Translations under genes and position numbers: made by a program
Shown here: positions 47,070 to 60,000 of the stretch, piece after piece
Numbering within the stretch: position 1 is the stretch's first letter
Layout: each line of letters opens with the position of its first letter
Notes under the pieces: generated by a model
Database searches by the model: none
What the model was told of the DNA's origin: nothing
Seen by the model: only the letters and a program-made list of their open reading frames with translations
Origin: Sarcocystis neurona
Taxonomy: Eukaryota; Apicomplexa; Conoidasida; Eucoccidiorida; Sarcocystidae
Reading direction: 5' to 3'
DNA: 64,000 nt
NCBI GenBank assembly: GCA_000727475.1
Contig: KL647299.1
Span: forward strand, 2,676,619-2,740,618

Positions 47070-50000
47070 ACAGCATCAGCAACAGCATCAGCAACTGCAG
47101 CAACAGGGTCAGCAGCAAGAAGAGCGGCAGCGGCGACAGCAACTTGCAGGCGACGGAGTGGAAGGAGAGCAGCAGAGTTGGCAGGAACAGCAGCGACAGC
47201 AACTAGAGGAACAGCAGCTGCAGGGTGCGCGGGAGCAGCAGCAGCAGCAATGCATGGGTCTGCGGTCCGTGCATGAGGAGGTGGAGACGAGACAGCAACA
47301 GGAGCGTGGAATCAAAACAGCAGCAGTGGGGTGGATGGAGAGACGGGGAAATGCTGGGGCAGCAGATGAGAGTCAAAGCAACTGCACAAGGCAACCGCGA
47401 GACGAGGCAAGACGCCACCGAGAGGCGCCACCAGGTCGACACGCTGCAAGGGACGTAGAACGAGTTACGCCGACGACAGCAGCAGCAGAGACAGATGCAG
47501 CAAGAGCAGCAAAGGCAGTTGTAGCGGCAGCAGCAGCAAAGGCAGGTGCAGCGGCAGCCACAGCGAAGGAAGCAGATGCGCCACCAAGAGCGTCACAGAC
47601 AGTTGCACCAGCAGCGGTTTCAACAGCAGTAGCAGAGAGAGAGACGGCAGCAGCTGTGGGGTGCTTCCCCGGGTTGAAGCAAGCGGCAGCTGTAGAACCA
47701 ACTGCAGCAGCAGCAAAGGGAAGCACAATGGCAGCTGCTGCGAAGGACGGCGGTGGAGCAGCAGCACGGCGAGGGACCGACGAAGCAGCGACAGCAAGGC
47801 GAGAGGGCGCTGCCGGAGCTGCAGCAGCAGCAGGAAGGAAGGCACCTGGAAGCGTTGGAGCAGGAGCAGCAGCGCGTCTTGCAGCAGGGGGAGAGGCAGC
47901 GACAGAAGCAGCAGGGGCAGAAGCAGCAGCAAGAACAGCGGACGAAGAGGCAGCAGCAAGCGCAGCAGAGGCGGAGGCAGCAGCAAGGACAGCAGAGGCA
48001 GAGGCAGCAGCAAGAAGAGCAGAGGCAGAGGTAGCGGCAAGAGCAGCTGCAGAAGGTCGAGGTGGATGTTGGTGTGCTGCAGGTGGTGGTGGTGGCGGGG
48101 GCGGACGAGATGAAGCAGCAGCGGCAGGAGGCAGTGGCCACGCAGCAGCACGAGCAGCAACGAAGGCAGCAGCAAGTCCCGAGTCTCGGAGGGGCGCGGT
48201 AGCGACGACGGCAGCAACAGGAAGAGCAGCAGCTGTCGCGGATGCTCGCGTCTCAGCGGCAGCAGCAGTGGAGGAGGAAGACAGCAACAACGAAGTCGGC
48301 AGAGAAGAGGAAGAGAAGGACGCTGCAGAGGAACAAGACCAAGCATGTGACTGGTGCAGGAGCAGGAGCCCCGCAGCAGCAGAAGTCGCGCGGTGGACGG
48401 AGGAGGTGATTCTAGAAGACAGCAGAAGTGAAGCTGAACCAGGCGCAGCGGCAAATAACGGAGGGGCCGCTGCTGCAGCAGCAGGAAGAGCGACAGCAGA
48501 TGCAGGTGACGCAGGAAGAGAGAGCGCTGCAGGGGGAGCAGCGCCGGAAGAGGGCGGTGCTGCGGAAGCAGCAGCGCAGCATGCAGCACCAGCGGCGGAG
48601 AGAGACGCCGTCGAAGTACAAGAAGAAGAAGAAAAGGAAGAGGAAGCTGAGAAGGTGCTGTCGGCAAGCTGCGCGGAAGAAGAAGAAGAGCAGCAAGACA
48701 TCTTTGCTGCGCCTCGAGGAGACGCGCGACGACGGGGAGGCGGAGGGGGATGGTCGGCAGCGGAAAGTAGCAGCAGCAGCGGCAGCAATAAGTTCTCAGG
48801 CGGAGGGGCGCCGCTACAAGGAAGAAGTGAGTCTGCTGCACCAGCTGCTGCCGCACGTGCTGCAACAACACTAGAAGAGCGTCGTGCTGCTGTTGCTGCT
48901 GCAGCAGAGGCACGCCTCGCTGCTGCAAGAGCTGCTGAGGCAGCAGCGCAATGCCCTGCGGCGCCCGCCGTTGCTGGTGGGGCTGCACCTCGTCCTTTTG
49001 CTGCTAGTGCTGCTGCTGCTGCGGACGCGACAGCAGCGCGGACACACGGCGAAGCTTACGCTGCAGCGGGCGGCGCCGCAGAGGCGCACGTGCTGCAGCA
49101 GCACGAGCAGAAACAGCAGCAGCAGCTACAGCGAACGACAGCAGCAGCAGCGGAGGAAGAGTGCGAGAAGAGGGACATAGAAAAGAAACCGCCGCAGATG
49201 AAGAAGGACGAGCGAGAAGCGGAGGGGACACCGCTGCAGCAGCAAGACAGAAGAACGGCCAAAACGACCATGCAGTTCGTTCTTGACGAAAGACCGGGAA
49301 AGCGCTTTCGCAGCGGCAACGAGGAGAAGGAGGCGGTGCAGCAGCAGCAGCAGCCGGAACAGCATCAGCAGCAGTCGGAGCAGCACCAGCAGCAGGCGAA
49401 GCAGCACCAGCAGCGGCAGCCGGAGCAGCAGCAGCAGCTGGAGCGGAAGACGGTGCAGGAGCAGGAGGAGGAAAAGGGAGGGAAGACGGCAGGTGAAGGA
49501 AGCCTTCACGTTGCCAGGGATGACCGAGGAAGACTGAAAGCAACCGCAAGCGGAGGGGAGCTGCTGGTGAGACAGCAGCTGCAGCAGGAAAGTGGGAAGC
49601 TTCAAGGCGCCGCAAAAGGAGAAGAAGGAGAAGAAGCGGCAACAGGGCAAGCAGCAGCGCCTGCTGCTGAGGCGAAGCAGCAGTGCAGCACCAGCAGCAG
49701 CGCCTCCAGGGAGCCGCAGCAGCTTCCCCGCGGCCCCCTCGCAGCGCGAAGAGCGTTCTGCTCGCATTGCCACAGAGTGGCGACTCGTGCTGCGGGTGCT
49801 GCTGCCCCACCCAGATCCTGGAACGTTACTCCAGGTATATATATCTATACCTATATATACATACACATATATACACATATGTGTATAGACGGAGACCAGC
49901 ACAGGCATACATATTCTTTTGTATACAGTGGTTCGCATATATTCATATACATATGGTCGTGGACGTGGTCGCCCCTCTCCCTATATATGTATATATGTTA

Positions 50001-52291
50001 AAAGAGGCAGCGACCTGCGTATATGCGTGTGTACCTCTATTCACGTATATGTAGAGAGAATGACAGAGAGAACAACAGTGACAGACAGCTGTTTATCGAG
50101 CTCTCTCTGTATATCTCTCTCATATATACGTATATATATATGTGTGTATATATATATATATAAAGGTTGAGAAGCAGACACATGCGTGTAAGTGTGTGTC
50201 CCTCTGTTCACCAACATATATGGTTGTATGTGTATACACCCATATATAGGTAGATAGATATATTTATGTGTATACATGGATACAAGTGCAGCGGGGGCCA
50301 TGCGAGTGCGAAAGGGTCCTGTTGAGACAGCAACGGCGAGGCGTGCAGCGAGGGGGTGCTGCGGCGCAGTGCAGTGTTGCTGTGTGGGGTGCTGCTGTTT
50401 CCCTGCTGTCGACGCTGCGCTGCTTCTCCGTAGGACGTTTTTGCTGCTTCTGCGACTGCTGCTGGTGCTGCTGCGTCAGCTGCTCCTCAGTATATGTACG
50501 CGTTGTTGCCCACACCACCAGCTTGCTTCTGGTGCTCCTGCTGCTGCTCTCGCGCGTAGTTGCTGCTGCTGCTGCTGCCGGTCCAGTGCTCTGTTGCTGC
50601 TTCTCCTGCGAAGCGAAGCGCCGCGTGCCCCTGCGGCCCTCGCGTGGGGCTCCGCTGTTGTGCAGCTGCAGCAGCAGCAGGTGCAGCTGCTGTCAGTCTT
50701 TTCCTGCTGCCCGGTAGTCTGCGCTGCTGCTGGTGGACCGCGGTTCGGCTGCTTCTGCTGCTCGAGCCCACGGTTCCGCCGCTCCTGCTGCCGCTGCTGT
50801 CGTACTGGGACTCGCACTGATGTGCTGCTGCTGCGAGGCCGCTGCTGCTGCTGCTGGGCCGCTGCTCCAACAGGTCGGCAGATCTACTGCAGCTGCTGCT
50901 GCAGTCCACCTGTTGCACTGAAGCTGCGAGCTGATGCTGTACGGCTGCTTCTAGTTGCTGCTGTCCTGCTGCTGTTGCCATCAGGAGACAGGGACTGGCG
51001 GGGCGTTGCTCCACCTCCTCGTCCTCATTTACTGCTGCCTTGCGCGCGCCTCAGATACGTAGCGATTCTGCTGCCAGTGCTGCTGCTGCACGCCTCTCAC
51101 GCTGCTGCTGCTGCTGCGACGGCCCCGCCGGTACTCCCCTGCTGCGGTGGATGCCAGTCAGGAGCTGCTGCTGTCTGCTAAACTGCTGCTGTTGACTTAG
51201 CTGCTGGTGCTGTTTTGCCGAGCATTTGCTGCAGCCGCTGATGTTCTACTGGCGCCTGTTTGCTGCGGCTGCGACCGTATCTTTCATGCGACACTGCTGC
51301 TAAGCTGCTGCGAAGCTACGATTTCGTGAGTTGTTACCGGCGCCTCGCTGCTGCTGCCGTTGGTTCGCATTCCCAGCTGCTGCTGTCCAGCAGCTGCCGC
51401 AGCGCCACTCAGGTGGTGCTGCGACTGATGTGCTGCGCGCAACACTCCGCGTTGTTACGCCGCTGCTGTGGAAATCTGCTGCTGCTGCTGTGGGCCGCTG
51501 CTGTGGGCTGCTGCTGCTGCTCTTGGCTGCTGCTGCTGTTGACTGCTGCCGTTGCTGCTGGCTGCTGCTGCGGCTGTTGATTGCTACTGTTGCTGTCTGC
51601 TGCTGCTGGTGCTGCTGTTGGCTTTTCGCTGCCGCTGCTGTTGCTCTCTGCTGCTGCTGCTGTTGCTCTTTGCTGCTGTTGCTGTTGACTGCTGCCGTTG
51701 CTACGGGCTGCGGCTGTGGCTGGTGACTCCTGCTGTTGCTGTGTGCTGCTGGTGCTGCTGGTGCTGCTTTGCAGAGGAGCGGGAGGTGGTGCGTCGCGTG
51801 ACGAGCCTCCCGCACGACGACGTCGTCCTGCGGCGTCGCGGAATTCCCCTCACGGTGTAAGACTCTGCTTGTATTTCTCCTTGCTGCAGTACTAGCAATG
51901 CCAGCAGGACCAGCAGCAGCAATGCCAGCAGGAGCAGCAGCAGCTATGCCAGCAGCTGCGACAGCAGTGTTACGGTGACGAGGAGAGCAGGAGAAGCAGC
52001 GGGCTTGTCGCAGCAGGACCAGCAGCAAGGGCCACAAATAGACTACGAGCAGGGGAGGCCGCAGAGTCTCAGCGGGAGTAGCAACAGCACCACCAGCAGC
52101 AGCAAGAACAACAACAGAATTTGCAACAGCTATAACAGCAACACCCCTAGCAGTCGCAGCAACAGCAACAGCAACATCCGTAACAGTTGCAGTAGCAGCA
52201 GCAAGAAGAGTACCAGCAACAGCGCCAGTGACAGCAGCAACAGGAGCAACAGCGACAGCGACAGCAGCAACAGCAACAACAGCAGCAACAG

Positions 52292-52332
<41 letters not shown>

Positions 52333-55300
52333 GCAACAGCAGCAGCAGCAACAGCAGCAACAGCAGCAGCAGCAACAGCAGCAGCAGCAACAGCAGCGGC
52401 AGCGACAGCGAGAGCAGCGACAGCAGCAGCAACGGCGAGAGCAGCAAGTACAGCATTAAAGAGCAGCAACACAACGGCAGCAGGAGGAGACTTCACCCCT
52501 GCTCCAGTATCTTGCTGCTTCTAGAACGCACGAACAACACGCCGACTGCCTGGCTTCTTTATCATTCTGCTCTGCTTCCGTGTTGCTGACGTATACGTAT
52601 ACCTGTCGGTGGGGATGCAAAAAGAGAGAGAGAAACAGAGAGAGAAAGAAAGAAGGGAAAGGCATGCATATACATATACACACGCATTTGTGTATGTGCA
52701 TGCATGTATTCACGCATACATATGTATATATATATATATATACATACAGAGAAACGAAGAAAGAGAGAGGGAAAAGACGTGCATATATAAATGTATGCGT
52801 ATACTAACGCAAGTATATATGTATATGTAGATATTGCAAGAGTGGCGTGTGGGCCAGACTGCGTCGGTTGTGGAAACGGTCGACTGCAGCAGCAGCAGCA
52901 GAGGGTCGCCGTGAGAGACGGTGCGAGGCCGTATCGCAGCACCTGCTGCTGGTACGGCTGCGGCGCGGCCTCACACTACCGCACTTCTCGCGCTGGTGCT
53001 GCTACGCCTGCTGCTGCTGCTACTTCTGCTGTGTCACTGCTGCTGCTGCTGCTGGTAGGCGTGCTGCTACTGCTGCACGGCAGTAGCTGTTGTCGCACTG
53101 CCACTGCTGGTGCTGCTATCTCTGCTGTCGTTGCCATGCCTCCTGCTGCTGCTGCTGCATGGAAATCTACTTTTCTCTTGGGTTTGTGGGGTGGGGTGAC
53201 GGTACTGGCGCTGCAGCAAGAGCTTGGCGGGGCTGCTGCCGGGAGGGCTGCTGGACGATGAGGTTATCAACACGTTCATGGTGCTGCTGCAGGAGCGCAG
53301 CGACCGCCTGCTAGCAACTGCTGCTGTTTCTGCTAGTGCAGCAGCGAGGAGTTGCAGCAGCAGCAGCGCCGCAGGCCCGTACCCTTGCGGTTCCGCTCCG
53401 CTCGCTTCTCAGCCGTAAGACCCTCCAGTCCCGCCACCGAGGCAGCAGCAACGGCAAAGAAGAAGAGGTAGCAGCAGCAGTCGTAGCACCTCACGCGCAG
53501 CAGCAGCTTTACAGGTAGCAGCCTCGTAGCGGTATAAAGTACCCCGCTTGGCAGCAGCAGCGGCATTGCAGCGACAGCAGCAGCGCGACCAGCAGCGCGC
53601 CGAGATCGCGTTCACGTGGGAAATGCTTCGCTGAGAGAACACTGCAGTCTCGTGCACCTGCGACAGAGACGCTGTCGATGTCTCTTTTTCACTGTATAGG
53701 CATTTGTGTGCGTCCACTCTGCGGTGTACTTACACCCCACTGCTACTGAACGTGCCCCGGGCGCCTCTGTTGAATAAAACGAGAGGAACACAGTAGGGAT
53801 CTGAGGCTATTCTTTTCCGTCGCGCACTGCCTGACGTCTGAGAATCTTCACACGTGGTTTGCTTCTGCGCGAAGAACTGTGTGCTGCGTCGTTGACGAGG
53901 AAGGCAGGTGTCCCTCAGCTGCTGCTGCTGCCACTGCTGCGTTTGCTGCTGCTTCTGCATGCACTGTTGCTGCTGCTGCTGCGTGTGCTGTTCCTGCTGC
54001 TGCGTCTTCTGGTGGGCGTGAGGCTGCCGCTACTGCTGTGTGTGTAGTGCTGCTGCCGCTGCTGGCGCGGCAGCCAGCCGCATGCGAGTGATGTCTCTCC
54101 CTATCACGCTGCCTGTTTTCCTGTCTGAGGAGAGAGTCCTTGGTGCTACCACGCGTCGACCGCGCATGCGCAGACTGCTGCTGCTGCTATTGCTGTGCAT
54201 GAGGAGGCGGCTGCTGCTGCTGCGGCGTTCAGCTGCTGCCGTTTTGCGCTTGTCCGCTGCGCGCGACACTTTTGGTGGTGGGCGGGGGGCTGCTGCTGCT
54301 GTTCCTTAGCGGTGCGTGTGCGGCCCTGTTGCTGCTGTTGCGTCTGCTGCTGCTGCCACTGTCACAGCCAAGGCACTTCCTGCTGCTCTGCTTCTTGCGC
54401 TGCTGCAGCGTCACTGCGGCTTCTGCTGCTGCTACTGCTGCCAGTGCGACGACCCCGCCGCGCTGCAAATTTCTACCCTCCCACTTCTACGTTTCTCTCT
54501 GCAGCAAAGGCTACAGAGGAGTTCAGGTAAGCGCGTTCGGGCTGCTTGGCGTAGACGACCTCACGAGCCAAGAAAAAAGTCTACACATGTATACAAGCGA
54601 GGAGTTCTACATGCGTCGTTGTTGATATGTACAGGTACACGTCGACGCGGCCATGGGGCCGCATATGTGTCCATGCAATACACATACGCGCGACCACGGT
54701 TCCCGCTGCTGCTATCCAGGTTCCCGCTGCTACTCTTGAGATTCCTGCTGCCGCCGCTATCAGGACCTTGCAGCTGCTGCCGCTTGATCGTTTACTTGCC
54801 CTTCGGGTGTGATGGTAGCGGCTGCGTCCTGCTGCAGCGATGTGATGCTGCTGCTGTGACTGCGGGGAGTGAAGAGACTTTCGTTGCTGCTGCACTACTG
54901 TTGAAGCGTCTGCTGCTGGTGCTTGTGCTGCTGCTCCGGCTGCCCTTAAAACTTCTGTTGCTTGTGGGTGTGCTGCTGCTCCGGGTGTTGCCGCTGCTCC
55001 GGGCGTTGCCGCTGCTCTGGGTGCTGATCAAACTTCTGCTGCTGATGCTTCTGCCGCTGCTCCGGGTGCTGCTGGTGGGCTGTTGAAACTTCTGCTGCGG
55101 CTGCGGGCGCCGGTGCTGCTGCTTCTGCTGAGTCGCGTCAAAGGTCTCCCCCCCCTCGTACACGTCTCTCTGGCTGCTGCCACAGATGTGAGAAGCGTAG
55201 TAGCTTCCCATCTGCTGCTGTGATGCTGCTGCAACGACTGCGCTGCTGCTGCTGCTGCAGCGATGGACTCTGCGCGACCGCACCGATATCTTTGCGAAGG

Positions 55301-57034
55301 ATCTGTTGCTGCTGCCGCTGCACGTGCTGGCTGAAGGCCACTGGGCGCTGGGATGCGTAGACTTGAGGTACGCACAGGCACACGCGCCGTTCCTGCTCTT
55401 GCTGCTGCTGCTGCAGTGCGTGTGCTGCGCCTCCTTTCGCGTTGCTGCTGTGCTGGTGCAGCCTTTGTTCTGGTGGCTGGTGCTGCTGTTGCTGCTTCAG
55501 CAGCAGTGCGTGTGCTGCGTTTGCTTCTGCATTGCTTCTGTGCTGCTGTTAATTGCTCTGGTGGCTGGTGCTGCTGTTGCTGTCGCTGCTGCTGCGCCTC
55601 CGCGGTCAGGAAGCGGCGTTGTCGGCGGGGCTGGGGGCCTGCTGCTGTCACTGCTGCTGCCTCTGCTTCTGCTGAGTCTGCGCTGCGAACAGCAGCAGAG
55701 AAGCACGCGTCAGTCCGCACAGATAAGGAAAACCCAGCCGCCGCTTCAGCAGCAGCAGCAGGGTCTCGCGAGGAAGGGAACGGAGACTGCCCAGCGACTG
55801 CTGCTGTTCCGCAGGTCCGCACCTGCTACTATCCCGTGGGACCTGTTGAAGTGCTGCAGATGCTGCTGCTACTGCTTCAAGCTCGCCTTCACACACGTAT
55901 TTATATGGATCACTTTTGGAGTAACAGGGGCTCCGGTACTTATAAGAGAAATCGGTGACGAACGGATACTTGTAGACCCGCGCATATATACGCGCGTGCA
56001 CTGCGTGAGGCCGGCGTAGTATTGCGTATCGCTTTCAACTTACCTGCTGCAGTCGGGCGTGCTACCGGGACAACCCGCTCTCCTCCTCCTTCGCTGCCTA
56101 CTGCGACTGGTTTCCTGCTGCTGTTGCTCGGGCCGCAGCCGTGGCCCGGCTGCTGCTGGTGCCGCTGCTGTTGCTGCTGCTGCTGCGAGTGCTGCTGGGA
56201 ATGCTGCTGGTACAGCTGCAGCAGCTGGCGCTCTGACGCGGGGGCCGCTCTTCTTTTTGGGAGGGATTTGCGTTCTGCTGCTGCTGCTCCTCCTGGGATG
56301 CAGACAGTGTGCGCGCGGCTCTTGAGGCTGCGTCTTGCTGCCGCCGCTTCTCCTCCTCCTCCTCGGCGGAGATGCCCGTCTTCGCGTTGCCGCCGCTAAG
56401 AGACAGAAGGACAAAATTGGTTGAGCCCGTTTACAAGTGAAACGGTGTGCTGCTGCCATTTCTGCTGCTGCTGCTGTTGCTGCCGGTGGTGCGTGCACTT
56501 GTGTCTTTGCGTGTGTCTGTAATGTGCGCGGCTAACGGCTAATATTGAAAGTCGTGCTGTTGCTGCTGCTGCTGCCGCTGTTGCTCCTGGTGTGGGGCGG
56601 GGCAGGTCGCACTGCATCGCGTACTACGACTCGATGGGATGCGTGGACGAAGCGAAGAAGTACGTGACCACCACTTCCTCTCTTGCTGTCAGAAACGAGA
56701 CGAGACCGCTTTCTTCCGATTGACTTCCTCACGCACACGAAAGCAGCCTCTAACTATCCATATAGAGAGAGAGATATATAGGTAGATTTATATATAGATA
56801 CATAGAGAGATGTAAATAAATAAATATATATAAACAGAGAGAGAGAGCGACAGAGGTAGATACACACTGATATATATACATATAGATATATAGATAAATA
56901 TACGTGAATGTGTATATATACCTATACATATATATATATGTGAGAGAGAGAGAAAGAGGCACCTAGATATAGATATAGATAGATATACGCGAATGTATAT
57001 ATATGTATATGTAGAAATACAGGTATATATATAC

Positions 57035-57065
<31 letters not shown>

Positions 57066-60000
57066 GTACCTATGTATGTGTAGATATAGATATAGATGTA
57101 GATAGAGAGATATACGCGAACGTATATATATATGTGTGGAAATACAGGTAGATATGTATATGTATACATTTATATATGTTAGAGAGAGGGAGAGAGAAGT
57201 ACCTATAGATATATGTCTACATATAGATAGATAGAGATAGGTATAGATGCAGATATATATTGGATAGATACAATATATATATATAGGTAAACATAGAGAG
57301 ATAGATATACACAGATAGATACATCTATATATATAGATAGATAAATAAATTGATAGATAAACATACGTAAATAGAGATATATATAGAGAGAGGTAGACAT
57401 ATGTAGACATACATGAATACGTATGGATATATATATATGTATATATAGAAAGAGAGATACATAAAAGTATAGGTGTTGGTATAGACATTGATATACATAT
57501 ATATATATGTAGATAGATAGATGTGTCTATCGTTAGATAGGCAGAGAGATGTAAAAAAATTTGGGGGAGGAGATGTGTGGGGAAGGCACTGCTGTCGGTG
57601 TTTGCTGCAGTCGACCACCGGTGGAGGCGTGGGGAAGACGTACATGTGGCTGTTTATTCACCCGCCGAGGTCTACACTTTTCGTCATCTCTGCAGTGTTC
57701 GTAGTTCCTCCATATATTCCCCACACTTTTTAAACAGAAATATTCGTGCACACACTTGTATATATATATGTGAGTATGTAAGTGTATTAGTGTATATATG
57801 TGTATGTGCTTCTCTCTCCTTCCCCAGTACAAATCTATATGTGTATATATATATGTCTTTATGTTATATATATTCATATGTATTTATCTGTATGTGTCTC
57901 TCTCTCTATATATATGTATATATACGTGTGGTTAGTGCGCATATATATATATATATATGTGGCTGTCTCTGTGCTTCTCTTTATATATGTATGTATATGT
58001 GTGTGTAATGTATATAAATATATAGCTGTCTATATGCTTCTCTTTTCCTCTCTCTTCCTCTCTGTATATGTGTGTATACACGTGTCTACAGATGTGTAGC
58101 TATACACTTATGTGGAGACGACTAGCTGCAGACTTGCGTGCTGCTTCTTGAACATGAATTCTCTTCCTTTCTACATGTATGTATATGTGGAGGTGACCTA
58201 CATATGTATATATATGTATAACTGTCTATATGCCCCTCTCTGTGTGTGTGTGTACATACCTATATATATATGTGTGGATTTTTTACTCAAAGGTGTATAT
58301 ATGAAGAATCGCTGCCGAGTTTCGTGTGGGATGTGGAGGTGGAGAGCTCCTTTGTTGCCGTCTCATGGAGAGAGCGGCACACACAACACTGGCAGCAGAC
58401 GTGTTCTGTAAATCTGCGAGAAATCGAAAGAGAGGCCGGACAGAGTTTCCCGGGGAGATATGGGAAGGGAAAGGACAGAAGTCGACACATGAGAAAAAGG
58501 AAAGCGACAAACTGCGGAAATGGAAGGGAATAGAGAGGAACAGCGGGCAGCAGTGGAGGAAGACAGACGCAGGAAGCGAAGAGGGGACGCAGCAGCAGCG
58601 AGGAGAGCGGTGCACCTCGACGTGCCAACGCGGCCAGGGAGACGGGGAGACGGGGAGATAGAAGGGGGCAAAGAAGACAGAAGGGAGAGATATGTAGGAA
58701 GGTAGGGGGGTGTTCTTCGATGAGACGCAGAGACGGACACGGGCGCAGGGGATACGGGGAGAGCTGCCACCACGGGCACACATTTGTATGAGAAAAAGGA
58801 AGGGAGGTGGATGACCGACATGCTGTACACGCTTCTGCGTATGTGGCTCTGCAGAGAAGTAAATGTGCTCGCCACAGGCCAGCGACGGAGGGAGAGGGTA
58901 GATCTGCCTGAAAAGTAGAAGCGCGAGAGAAGACGCACAAGTCTGTTAGCAGCGCGGTCTCCGCGCCCCGCAGCAAACCCAACAGCAGCAGCAGCAGCAA
59001 GAACAGAAGAAGAAGCGCAACATCGGCAGCAGCAACACGGGGCCGAGCCCGCTGCTGGGGAGAAAGAAAGAAGCAGCTGGCTGCTGAGGTGAAGAGGGCA
59101 GCGCCAGCGTGTCTGACAAGCACCACGTGCAGCAGCACCAGCAGCGACAGGCGTGCGTCTATGTGTCTGTGCGTGTGTGTGTGTACGTATGTGTGTCAGC
59201 GGCGGGGGGGACAGCAGCAGCGACACCAGCAGCAGCAGGGATAGCAGCAGCAGCAGCGACATCAGCAGCAGCAGCGACAGCAGCAGCCAGTCCGACGCCT
59301 GCCGCGGTTTCTTGTGGGGTTTCCTACTTTGCTGCTGTGCACAGATTTTTCCTCGAGATGAGGCGCTACTTGAAGGCGGAGCACGCAGACAAGAAACGAA
59401 GTCCCCTGCCGAATGAATACTTGTGGCACGGCGTCATGGTGGGTGCCAAGCAGCAGCAACAGCAGCAGCAGCGACAGCAGCAGCAGCAACAGCAGCAGCA
59501 GCGACAGCAGCAGCAGCAACAGCAGCAACAACAGCAGCAACAGCAGAAGGAAGAATAGCAGCGACAATAGCAGCAACAACAGTAGCAGCAGGCAGCCACG
59601 TTCCTGAACGTGGGCAGTCCCCACGCGAGCAGCAGAAGAAGGAATTAGGCAACTACCTGTGCATGTCTCCGCACGCGTGCATCTCAACTGATGTGGACCG
59701 TTGTATACACGCGTATGTATTTTCTTGAGAAGATATGTAGATGTAGAGATTTCTACGAGAAGCAGGTCTGCAAAGGAAAAGAATCAAGGTGTGTCATCTA
59801 TAGACAGACACAGACACGCCTGTGTATGTGTGCGTGTGTATGGATATCTACAAAGAGAAAAAGTGATAGAGAGAACAGCGTGCAGACACGTGTGTCTGGG
59901 AAAAGAGAGGAAGACAGAGAGTCTCATATATATATATATATATATACATATGTATACAAGTGGGTGGAGGCGTTGTAGTAGATCAAACGGAGCTGCTCTC

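Larger units (their letters stand above)
49835..53216 (+). other. Intron region between exon 3 and the protease core, possible bridging exon
   Basis: It begins with TA-rich microsatellites (49,835-50,275), then a CTG-dense block (about 50,380-51,889). A CAG/CAA block follows (51,890-52,480), then GA/TA microsatellites (52,600-52,840), a short mixed part and a CTG-rich acceptor tract free of AG for more than 100 bases before 53,216. Two candidate bridging exons fit the phase-2 acceptor at 53,217: 51,890-51,973 (ending TAVLR, donor gtgacg) and one ending at 52,930 (VAVRDGARP, donor gtatcg). I cannot choose between them. Confidence 0.4.

Noticed and set aside
53170..53216. GVTVLALQQ reading in another frame just before the protease core, resembling the family's strand before WLND
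   Set aside because: It lies in a stretch of more than 100 bases without AG before the acceptor at 53,216 and is out of frame with the core. Probably chance.
56750..58110. Tyr/Ile/Ser-rich open frames on both strands over TATA and GATA repeats
   Set aside because: Products of (TA)n, GATA and GAGA simple sequence, with no start context, splice sites or conserved residues.
58283..59262. Overlapping Leu/Ser/Pro-rich minus-strand frames up to 299 codons
   Set aside because: They are the complement of a purine-rich intron with CAG runs and overlap the intron and core exon E region on the other strand.
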